The translations under genes and the position numbers were made by a program. From positions 17,017 to 81,016 of the forward strand of contig JAEKLF010000041.1 of NCBI GenBank assembly GCA_019509985.1: a DNA stretch of 64,000 nucleotides. The letters run 5' to 3'. The notes beneath the pieces are model-generated. The model was given only the letters and a program-made list of their open reading frames with translations, ran no database searches and was not told the DNA's origin. This DNA is from Burkholderiales bacterium (GTDB lineage: Bacteria > Pseudomonadota > Gammaproteobacteria > Burkholderiales > Burkholderiaceae_C). The first letter of the stretch is position 1; the number at the start of each line of letters is the position of its first letter. Positions 35,974 to 43,607 of this stretch are shown here, in pieces.

Positions 35974-37566
35974 ATGCTGGACGGCGATGACCCATCTCAC
36001 GACATCCCGCCACGCCGGCTCAGAGGCCCAGTGAGCACCGGCCCGCACGCTGAGAAGCAGCCCCCTGCCACGAGCGCTAGCACCGCCGAGTCCCGGGGCA
36101 GTCTCGGGCGCCAGATCGCACTGAGCGGCCTGACACTGGTGCTGCTGCGCCTGTCGGTGAGGCTGATCGGGCTGGTCAGCATCGTGCTGCTCTTCCGTAT
36201 CCTGGCGCCGGAAGACTTCGGCCTGGTTGCCACCGCGATGATCGTCGTCGGCTTCGTCGAGATCTTCGCGGAGTTCGGATTTGACCAGGCACTCCTGCGG
36301 CATCCCAACGCGACGGAACAGGAATACCACACCACCTGGACCTTGAATACGCTGCGCGGGCTGAGTGTCTGCGCGGTGCTGATGCTCGGCGCACCACTGG
36401 CCGCGAAGCTGCTGGACGACCCGCGGCTGCTGCCCATCCTGTTGACCCTGGCCTTCGTACCCTTGCTAGATGGCGTGGCCAGCACCGGCGTCATCGAGTT
36501 CGCGCGCAACCTCGACTTCCAGAAGGAATTCAAGCTCAAGGTCGGGCAGAAGCTGATTTCCTTCGCGGTCACGCTGACGGCAGCGCTCACGCTGCGCAAT
36601 TACTGGGCGCTCGTGATCGGCACGCTGGCCGGGCGGCTGGCTGGCGTCGTGATGAGCTATGCGATGCATCCGTTCCGCCCCCGACCCAGCCTGCACGGCG
36701 CCGGCGAGGTACTGCGCTTCTCGTCATGGCAGCTCGCCAACAGCATCGTGCTCTACCTGGGCAATCAGACGGACAAGATTGCGACGCAGAAGCTGTTCAG
36801 CGCCAGCGCCGTGGGCATCCTGCGCGTGGCCGAGGAGGTCAGCTCCATGGTCATGGAGTTCGTCTGGCCCATCGAACGGGCCCTCGTTGCCGGCTACACC
36901 AAGCTCATCGGGCAGCAGGAGGAACTGCGCCGCACCGTGCTGAGCGCGGTGGGCTGCATTGCTGCGGTCGGCGTGCCGCTGAGTGTGGCGCTCGCCGCGC
37001 TGGCCGACCCGGCCGTGCGGCTCATCCTGGGAGAAAAGGGCGTACCGGCCATCCCGTTCGTCCAGGCCTTCGCCATCCATGGCGCGCTGCGCTCGACGAT
37101 GTCCGGCATCTTTCCGCTGTTCCTGACCATCGGGCGGCCGCGGATCAACACGTTCGCCACCTTCCTGTCCGTCGCGGTGCGGCTGGCTTCGCTGCTGGTG
37201 CTGTTCCCGCTGCTGGGCGTGATCTCGGCCCCCTACTGCCTGGCCTTGGGCACGATGTGCAGCTGGATCTATGTCTGGAGTCATTTGAACCGCAGCCTGA
37301 GCCTGGGCTGGCCGGCGGTGCTGCGCATCCTGGGACGGCCGACCGTCTGCAGCCTGCTGCTGCTGGGCGTCGGCCTCGGCGTGCAGGCGGCCCTGCCGGG
37401 CTTGGGGCCGATCGCCATGCTCGCGGTCGCCGTGCCTGCATGCGTTCTGACCTACGTCGGCAGCACCTTGCTGCTCTGGCGGCTGGCCGGCTCGCCAGCA
37501 GGCCCAGAGGCGGTCTTCCTCCACTGGCTCCGCCAGCGACGGGCGCCGCTGCCCAGCCGGGCGTGA
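35974..37566 (+). CDS. Oligosaccharide flippase (Wzx-like, MOP superfamily)
   Basis: A 530-residue inner-membrane protein with about 12-14 helices starting near residue 50. The FRILAPEDFGLVATAMIVVGF helix pair and FGFDQALLRHPNATEQEYHTTW region match polysaccharide-biosynthesis flippases (blocks FRILAPEDFGLVA and LLRHPNATEQEY). It would move lipid-linked repeat units to the periplasm for the polymerase/ligase step. A 45-residue hydrophilic N-terminus is unusual; a GTG within it (VSTGPHAEK) is an alternative start. It directly follows the TPR gene. Confidence 0.9.
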   Translation: MLDGDDPSHDIPPRRLRGPVSTGPHAEKQPPATSASTAESRGSLGRQIALSGLTLVLLRLSVRLIGLVSIVLLFRILAPEDFGLVATAMIVVGFVEIFAEFGFDQALLRHPNATEQEYHTTWTLNTLRGLSVCAVLMLGAPLAAKLLDDPRLLPILLTLAFVPLLDGVASTGVIEFARNLDFQKEFKLKVGQKLISFAVTLTAALTLRNYWALVIGTLAGRLAGVVMSYAMHPFRPRPSLHGAGEVLRFSSWQLANSIVLYLGNQTDKIATQKLFSASAVGILRVAEEVSSMVMEFVWPIERALVAGYTKLIGQQEELRRTVLSAVGCIAAVGVPLSVALAALADPAVRLILGEKGVPAIPFVQAFAIHGALRSTMSGIFPLFLTIGRPRINTFATFLSVAVRLASLLVLFPLLGVISAPYCLALGTMCSWIYVWSHLNRSLSLGWPAVLRILGRPTVCSLLLLGVGLGVQAALPGLGPIAMLAVAVPACVLTYVGSTLLLWRLAGSPAGPEAVFLHWLRQRRAPLPSRA

Positions 37567-37577
37567 AGGCGATATCC

Positions 37578-38528
37578 ATGCGAGCACATGTCATCCCCAT
37601 CGGCAATCTGGCCAACCAGATGCTCCAGCTGGTGTTTCTCGAGCGCCTGAAACAACGGCTGCCCGAGCTCGAGATCGGCGGGGTCGATCTGCCGTTGTGG
37701 CAGGTTCGCCGGGACTTCTCCGCGGGTCATCCCACGCCGCGGCTGCGCTTGTACGGCCAGTTCGTCGACGTCGACCGGCTGTGCAGCCTGATGCAGCGGG
37801 GCTGGGTGCGGGACTTCGAGTTCGCGGCGCTCGGGTTCAGGATGGAAAACTTCCTGCCGCGGGAGCAGGTGAATGCGCTGTTCCCGCCACGGGTGCCGGT
37901 GCTGGAGCGGTTCGCCGACGACGAGCTTCTCATCAACGTGCGTGGCGCCGAAATCCTGGGTGACGTGCACCAGGACTACGGCCCCATGCCCATCGGCTAC
38001 CTCAAGCAACTGACCGATGCGACCGGGCTGCGGCCGGTGCTGATGGGCCAGATCGGCCAGGACTGGTACTCGGATGCCCTGCGCCAGGCATTCCCAGGCT
38101 GCCGCGTGATCGAAAGCCGCGGCATCCTGGAGGACTTCGAGATCATCCGCCATGCCCGCCACATCGCGATGAGCCTGAGCACCTTCTCGTGGATCGCCAG
38201 TTGGCTGTCCGAGGCCAGCACGATCCACATGCCGCTGATCGGCATCTTCAATCCGCTGCAGCGTCCCGAGATCAACCTGCTGCCGGTCGATGACCCGCGG
38301 TACCGGTTCTACGACTTCGGCGTGCGCCGCTGGGTCGCCACGCCCAAGCAGGTCCGGGCGTTGCAGGAACCGGGCGAGTGGCCAGCCCTGCCCGCGAGCG
38401 CCGTGGCCGAGCGGATCCGCGGGGCACAGCAGCTATGGAGCGCCCAGCAGGCACGCTACCGACGCCGTCTCGGCGTCGCGGCGATCCTTCACCGCCTGGG
38501 CTGGCGACGCAGGGTCGGCATCTCATGA
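37578..38528 (+). CDS. GT11/fucosyltransferase-fold glycosyltransferase
   Basis: A 316-residue protein that resembles alpha-1,2-fucosyltransferase-type enzymes. The N-terminal IPIGNLANQMLQLVFLERL corresponds to the GLGNQLFQY helix, LINVRGAEIL to the donor-phosphate loop, and SLSTFSWIASWLSEA to the SNSTFSWWAA block. It probably adds a deoxy or other hexose to the repeat unit. I choose ATG 37578, eight bases after GAAGG; a GTG at 37563 would overlap the flippase stop as GTGA and add five residues. It overlaps the acyltransferase start. Confidence 0.65.
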   Translation: MRAHVIPIGNLANQMLQLVFLERLKQRLPELEIGGVDLPLWQVRRDFSAGHPTPRLRLYGQFVDVDRLCSLMQRGWVRDFEFAALGFRMENFLPREQVNALFPPRVPVLERFADDELLINVRGAEILGDVHQDYGPMPIGYLKQLTDATGLRPVLMGQIGQDWYSDALRQAFPGCRVIESRGILEDFEIIRHARHIAMSLSTFSWIASWLSEASTIHMPLIGIFNPLQRPEINLLPVDDPRYRFYDFGVRRWVATPKQVRALQEPGEWPALPASAVAERIRGAQQLWSAQQARYRRRLGVAAILHRLGWRRRVGIS

Positions 38529-39544
38529 CGAGCCGCCGCTGGACCGAATGGTTCCTCCCGGAGGGCCAGGCTGCGAGAGACGCCTCCATTGACACCGCGC
38601 GAGCGCTGTTGATGCTCTACGTCGTGGGCTATCTCCACCTCGGCGGCTATATCGGGAACGGCGAGTCGCATGTCGGCTGGTGGAGTGCCGCCCTGACGCA
38701 ATTGGTGCTGGGCAGCTTCACCTTCCTGTCCGGTTTCCTGATCGCCGGCCGCCCGTTGCGCGGCGGGCTGGGGGACGTGCTCGGCTTCTACCGGCGGCGC
38801 CTGCTGCGGATCTATCCCTTGTTCCTGCTGTCCCTGGCCGGATTCGTCGCGCTGGGCCTGACGTACTGGGTGACGGCTGCCAAGTCCGCCCTCGGCCTGA
38901 GCATGTTCTGGCTTTCGCCGCCGATGACGCTCTGGTATGTCGTCATGCTGTTGGTGTGTTTCGTGCTGGCTCCCCTGCTGTTGATCGGCAGTTGGGCCAG
39001 GACCGCCTTGACCAGCGTCGCGCTGCTCGCCTTGATGGCGCTCTGGCACACGGCCGTCACGCCCATGGATCTGCGCATGGCCACCCAGTTCGCGGCCTTT
39101 GCCAGCGGCGTGCTCTTTGCGCGCGGTGGGTGGCGCACGCAAGTTCGGTCCGCCGCCTTCTACCTCGCGACCGCCGCGGCCGTCATCCTTCAACTGTCGA
39201 CAGCCAGACAGGACGAGGCCATCACTGCGTGGACGGCGGTGCCGGCCGTCTGCCTTGTGCCGATCTTGCTGCTGGCCGGCTTCGACGCCCTGGCCCAGCC
39301 CTGGATGAAGAGCCGCTGGGTGCGCTTCCTGAGCCATGCAAGCTTTTGCGCGTATCTCTTCCACCGCATCGTCTACGCCCTGCTGGAACGCGCCGTGCAG
39401 CCGCACGACGCCCTGCTGCACTGGCTGTGGCTGCTGGGCGTGGGACTGCCCATGGTCCTCGCGGTTTCGGCCTTCATCCAGACGGCCTACGACGATCTGC
39501 TGCAGCACGGCATGCCCGCCTTGTCCAAGTTTGCCCGCTCATGA
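38525..39544 (+). CDS. Acyltransferase 3 family membrane protein
   Basis: A 339-residue membrane acyltransferase with about ten helices. The N-terminus ASIDTARALLMLYVVGYLHLGG is of the family type; FTFLSGFLIAGRPLRGG and YRRRLLRIYPLF correspond to the conserved SGFL and RRRxxRIxP blocks. It would O-acylate the exopolysaccharide. In contrast to the OafA-like gene at 15198, base composition is like its neighbours. The frame is open upstream, but the ATGA overlap at 38525 sets the start. Confidence 0.88.
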   Translation: MTSRRWTEWFLPEGQAARDASIDTARALLMLYVVGYLHLGGYIGNGESHVGWWSAALTQLVLGSFTFLSGFLIAGRPLRGGLGDVLGFYRRRLLRIYPLFLLSLAGFVALGLTYWVTAAKSALGLSMFWLSPPMTLWYVVMLLVCFVLAPLLLIGSWARTALTSVALLALMALWHTAVTPMDLRMATQFAAFASGVLFARGGWRTQVRSAAFYLATAAAVILQLSTARQDEAITAWTAVPAVCLVPILLLAGFDALAQPWMKSRWVRFLSHASFCAYLFHRIVYALLERAVQPHDALLHWLWLLGVGLPMVLAVSAFIQTAYDDLLQHGMPALSKFARS

Positions 39545-40599
39545 AAATTGCCGTCCTGTCCTACCCCATGCTGTTCCAGAGCCGTGGGGGGCTGTCGATG
39601 AAGGTCAAGCGGACGGTGGCGGCCCTGCGCGAGGTCGGCCATGACGCTCACCTGTTCGACGCCAACAACGACCTGCTGCGCGACTACGACCTGGTGCATG
39701 TCTTCGCGGGCTACAACGGCAATCACCGCATCATCGAGCAGGCCAAGCGCGACGGCCTGCCGGTCGTGCTTTCGACGATCCTGAACCCGCCGTTCAGCGC
39801 CAGCCAGGGTCGCAAAGCCCGGCTGCTGAGCCGCCTGGTCGGCAAGCTCACGGGCTATGAGGTCACCACGAGCTACTGGCAGCTGCGCACCTCGATCCAG
39901 CTGGCCGACCAGCTCGTCGTGCTCGGCAACGCCGAAGGCCGCATGCTGACCGAAGCCTTCGAGGCCGACCCCGCCAAGGTCAACGTCGTGCACAACGGCA
40001 TCGCGCAGGAGTTCTTCGCGGCCGACCCCGCCGAGTTCCTTGCCCGCTACCCCCAGGTTCGCCAGCCCTTCGTGCTGCACACCGGCCTGATCGGCGACGT
40101 GAAGAACCAGCTCGGGCTGGCCCGTGCAATGGCCGGCAGCGGCGTGCAGGTGGTGCTGGTGGGCTACGCGGGCGAGGACGTGTCGGACTACCTGCGGCAG
40201 TGCCTGGCCGCATCGCCGGACGTGATCCACCTCGGCGAGCTCGCCCATGGCAGCCTGATCGCGTCGGCCTGCGCCGCGGCGTCCATGGTAGCCATCCCGA
40301 GTCGGCACGAAGGCATGCCGAACTCCATCCTCGAGGGCCTGGCTGCGGACCGCCCGGTCGTGCTGACCGACAACCACGTGATGGACCTCGACCTGCCCAC
40401 CGATGTGGCCGTCGAGGTCCAGGCCGATGACCTCGCCGGCATCCGCCGCGCGGTGGACGGTTTCCTGGCCTCGCCGCCGCCGCCGGGGCGTGCGCGCTCC
40501 GTGGTCAGCCACATGAGCTGGAACGCGGTGGCAAGGCGCCTGAGCGACGTGTACGACAAGGCCGTCGCGGCCAACCGTTCGTCGGGCGGCAGCAGATGA
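39541..40599 (+). CDS. Family 4 glycosyltransferase
   Basis: A 352-residue GT-B glycosyltransferase. The acceptor-side N-domain begins MKIAVLSYPMLFQSRGGLSM; NVVHNGIAQEFF starts the C-domain; the nucleotide-sugar block PSRHEGMPNSILEGLA contains the paired glutamates (E307-like EGMPNSILE) of GT4. A retaining transfer onto the lipid-linked oligosaccharide is expected. It overlaps both neighbours by ATGA. Confidence 0.92.
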   Translation: MKIAVLSYPMLFQSRGGLSMKVKRTVAALREVGHDAHLFDANNDLLRDYDLVHVFAGYNGNHRIIEQAKRDGLPVVLSTILNPPFSASQGRKARLLSRLVGKLTGYEVTTSYWQLRTSIQLADQLVVLGNAEGRMLTEAFEADPAKVNVVHNGIAQEFFAADPAEFLARYPQVRQPFVLHTGLIGDVKNQLGLARAMAGSGVQVVLVGYAGEDVSDYLRQCLAASPDVIHLGELAHGSLIASACAAASMVAIPSRHEGMPNSILEGLAADRPVVLTDNHVMDLDLPTDVAVEVQADDLAGIRRAVDGFLASPPPPGRARSVVSHMSWNAVARRLSDVYDKAVAANRSSGGSR

Positions 40600-41702
40600 C
40601 GCCCGTCACCGCGACCGTCGACGTCTTCGCGCATGTGCGCGAGCTGCCGGCCGACGCCCAGGCCTTGATGGCCCGGGCCGAGCAGCAGCATGTGGAGTTC
40701 GGTGTCGACTGGTATGCGAACCTGATCGATGCCGTCTTCGCCGGCGAGCCGGCGCAGCAGGTCCGCATCCATGTGCTGCGCCAGGCCGGGCGGGTCCTGG
40801 CGGTGCTGCCCACGATGGCCCGCAAGGGGACGTCGGACCGTGAGGTCAGCGCCCTGTCCAACTTCTACACGGCCATCTACTCGCCGGCCGTGGAAGAGGG
40901 GGTCACGGCAAAGGACCTCCTGCCTTTGGCACGCGCCCTTCGACAGGCCGGTGCCGGGGCACCGACCTATCGCTTTTCGCCCATGGACCCGGCCTCGCGC
41001 GAGTTCGACCTGCTGCGCGACGCGCTCGGCCTCGCGGGCCTCAAGGTGCACAGCTACTTCGCCTTCGGCAACTGGTTTGAGCCGGTTCGCCTGAACTGGG
41101 CCGACTATCTGAAAGAGCGCAGCGGGCAGGTGCGCAGCACCATCAAGCGCAATGCCAAGAAGTTTGCCGCCGAAGGTGGGCATATCGAGATCGTGCGCGG
41201 CGGCGACCGTCTGGAGGGGGGCATTGCCGCCTACCAGGCCGTCTATGCGCAAAGCTGGAAGGTCCCCGAGCCCTACCCCGAGTTCGTGCCGGGGCTGATC
41301 CGGCTGTGCGCGCGGCGCGGCTGGCTCCGACTGGGCGTGGCCCGGGTCAAGGAGCAGCCGGTTGCCGCGCAGATCTGGATCGTGGCCCATGGGCGTGCCG
41401 ACATCTACAAGCTCGCCTATGACGAGGAGTACAAGGCGCTTGCGCCGGGGACCTTGCTGACCGCGGCTCTCATGGAAGAGGCGCTGGATGTCGACGGCGT
41501 GCGCGAGATCGACTACCTGATCGGCGACGACCCGTACAAGGCCACCTGGATGAGCCAGCGTCGCGAACGCTTGGGCCTCATCGCCTACGACCCGCTGACG
41601 CTGCGTGGCCTGATCGGCCTGGTCCGCCAGACCTTGGGCGACTATCGGCGGCGCCTGCGTGCAGCGGCGGCGCCCCGCCCCGACAATTTGCCCCGAACCT
41701 AA
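40596..41702 (+). CDS. GNAT/FemAB-like (BioF2-type) acetyltransferase
   Basis: A 368-residue protein with tandem GNAT-like halves. The pattern VRSTIKRNAKKFAAEGG, then YAQSWKVPEPYPEFVPGLI and the closing AYDEEYKALAPGTLL followed by DYLIGDDPYKATWM is common in exopolysaccharide loci annotated as GNAT or FemAB family. It may add an acetyl or aminoacyl group to an amino sugar. It is coupled to the GT4 gene (ATGA) and 13 bases upstream of the asparagine-synthetase-like gene. Confidence 0.82.
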   Translation: MTPVTATVDVFAHVRELPADAQALMARAEQQHVEFGVDWYANLIDAVFAGEPAQQVRIHVLRQAGRVLAVLPTMARKGTSDREVSALSNFYTAIYSPAVEEGVTAKDLLPLARALRQAGAGAPTYRFSPMDPASREFDLLRDALGLAGLKVHSYFAFGNWFEPVRLNWADYLKERSGQVRSTIKRNAKKFAAEGGHIEIVRGGDRLEGGIAAYQAVYAQSWKVPEPYPEFVPGLIRLCARRGWLRLGVARVKEQPVAAQIWIVAHGRADIYKLAYDEEYKALAPGTLLTAALMEEALDVDGVREIDYLIGDDPYKATWMSQRRERLGLIAYDPLTLRGLIGLVRQTLGDYRRRLRAAAAPRPDNLPRT

Positions 41703-41715
41703 TCCGCCACCTTCG

Positions 41716-43386
41716 ATGCACGCCCAAGACTTGCCGCCCGACACCCCCTTTGCCTCGGGGACCGCACGCTTCCCTGCGCCGGCCGCCAACGCCCTCGCGG
41801 CCTGGCAGCAAGCCTATTCGGCCCGCGGCGTGAGCTGCGCGGCCGACGTGGACGGCGAGTTCTCGGTGGCTCTGAACCTGCCCGGTGGCGGGCACTACCT
41901 GGCCGTCGACCGCTTCGCTGTCCACAGCCTCTGCTACGCCGTGCGCGACGGCCAGTTGCACTACGCCACGCGCGCTGACGTGCTGGCTCGGCAGTTGGGC
42001 CTGCGGGAGATCGATACCCAGGCCGTCTTCGACTACCTCTTTCACCATTCCATCCCGTCGCCGCGCACCATCTACGCCGGCATCCACCGCCTGCCGCCGG
42101 CCCACTACGTGCTGTTCGAGAACGGCCGTCTGACCGTGGCACCGTATTGGGTCCCACGCTTCGACGAGATGGCCAAGCCGGATTTCGAGACCTTGCGCGA
42201 TGAATTTCGCGGCATCTTGCGAACAGCGGTGAAAGAACGCCTCGCCAGCGACGGACAGACCGCGTGCTTCCTGAGCGGCGGCACCGACAGTTCCACCGTC
42301 TGCGGCTTGCTGCGCGAGGCTACTGGCCGGCCGCCGGCCAGCTATTCCATCGGCTTCGAGGCCGAGGGCTACGACGAGATGGCCTACGCACGCATCGCGG
42401 CCAAGGCCTATGGGGCCGACCACCACGAGTACTACGTGACACCGGCCGACCTCGTGAAGGCCATCCCGGATGTCGCCGGCCACTACGACCAGCCCTTCGG
42501 CAACTCCTCGGCCGTGCCGGCCTTCTACTGCGCAAGCCGTGCGCGGGCCGATGGCTACACCCGCATCCTCGCCGGCGACGGCGGCGACGAGCTGTTCGGC
42601 GGCAACACGCGCTACGCCAAGGAACGGGTGTTCCACGTCTACAGCCAGATTCCTTCGCCCGTGCGCGCGGGCGTGCTGCACCCGCTATTCATGAACCCGG
42701 TGACGGGCAATATCCCGCTGCTCAAGAAGGGTACGAGCTATATCCGTCAAGCCCGCGTGCCCATGCCGGACCGCATGCAGAGCTACAACCTGCTGGACAG
42801 GCTGGGCCTGAGCGAGGTGTTCACGCCAGCCTTCCTGGCCGCGGTGGATGTGAACGGCCCGCGCCAGCACCAGCGCGCCACGTGGGCCCAAGGGCCGCAC
42901 GATGCCAGCCTGGTCAACCAGATGCTGGCCTTTGACTGGCGCTACACGCTGGCCGAGAACGACCTGCCCAAGGTCGTGGGCACCACGGGTCTGGCCGGCA
43001 TCGACGTCGGCTTCCCGCTGCTGGACACCCGGCTGCTCGACTTTTCGCTGAAGCTGCCAACCAGCTACAAGCTCAAGGGCCTGAAGCTGCGCTGGTTCTT
43101 CAAGGAAGCGCTGCGCGGCTTCCTGCCCGACGAGATCCTGACCAAGAAGAAGCACGGCTTCGGCCTGCCCTTCGGCCCCTGGGCCGTCAAGGACGCGGCG
43201 CTGAACGCGTTGGCTGCCGAGTCACTGCGGGGCATCGCCGCGCGCGGGCTGGTGCGCGGCGAGTTCATTGACAGCCTGCTCACGCACCGGCTCAAGGAGC
43301 ATGCCGGCTATTACGGCGAGATGGTCTGGATCCTGATGATGCTGGAGCAGTGGCTGCGCCGGCATGCGCCTGACTGGCGCGTTTGA
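41716..43386 (+). CDS. Asparagine-synthetase-like protein lacking the glutaminase cysteine
   Basis: A 556-residue AsnB-family protein. The synthetase domain is intact: the PP-loop LSGGTDSS is at 186-193, with AGDGGDELFGG downstream and KLRWFFKEALRGFLPDEIL near the C-terminus. The N-terminal glutamine-amidotransferase part is shortened, and the protein begins MHAQDL instead of MCGI, so the catalytic Cys is absent. It may use ammonia or form an amide or lactam with another amine, as beta-lactam synthetase does. It is the last gene of the plus-strand operon. ATG 41716 is used; the upstream frame adds a Pro-rich, unlike stretch. Confidence 0.88.
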   Translation: MHAQDLPPDTPFASGTARFPAPAANALAAWQQAYSARGVSCAADVDGEFSVALNLPGGGHYLAVDRFAVHSLCYAVRDGQLHYATRADVLARQLGLREIDTQAVFDYLFHHSIPSPRTIYAGIHRLPPAHYVLFENGRLTVAPYWVPRFDEMAKPDFETLRDEFRGILRTAVKERLASDGQTACFLSGGTDSSTVCGLLREATGRPPASYSIGFEAEGYDEMAYARIAAKAYGADHHEYYVTPADLVKAIPDVAGHYDQPFGNSSAVPAFYCASRARADGYTRILAGDGGDELFGGNTRYAKERVFHVYSQIPSPVRAGVLHPLFMNPVTGNIPLLKKGTSYIRQARVPMPDRMQSYNLLDRLGLSEVFTPAFLAAVDVNGPRQHQRATWAQGPHDASLVNQMLAFDWRYTLAENDLPKVVGTTGLAGIDVGFPLLDTRLLDFSLKLPTSYKLKGLKLRWFFKEALRGFLPDEILTKKKHGFGLPFGPWAVKDAALNALAAESLRGIAARGLVRGEFIDSLLTHRLKEHAGYYGEMVWILMMLEQWLRRHAPDWRV

Positions 43387-43461
43387 ACCTGTCACCAGGA
43401 CAGGGAATCACGAGTCAAGGTGTATCGCGCCCCGGCAGAACCGGTTGGAGTCAGAGACAAC

Positions 43462-43502
43462 GAAAGAGGCCCGTGCCAGCACTGCCGGCACGGGCCTCTT
43501 TC
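43462..43502. terminator. Strong bidirectional intrinsic terminator
   Basis: A perfect 16-base stem (43462-43477 with 43487-43502, loop of nine) has arms of the form GAAAGAGGCCCGTGCC and its complement. A-rich and T-rich ends flank the GC-rich core on each side. It lies between the end of the plus-strand operon (43386) and the convergent Ig-repeat gene (43608), so it can stop transcription from both. Confidence 0.88.
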
Positions 43503-43607
43503 TGACACTGCCATTCCTTCGAACGCCGACGGACGTTCCTCGAATCAGGAGTGCAGCTCAGCGACGCCGCCGTCAGTGAAGCGCAGCGGCGGTGCTGGCA
43601 GCCATGG

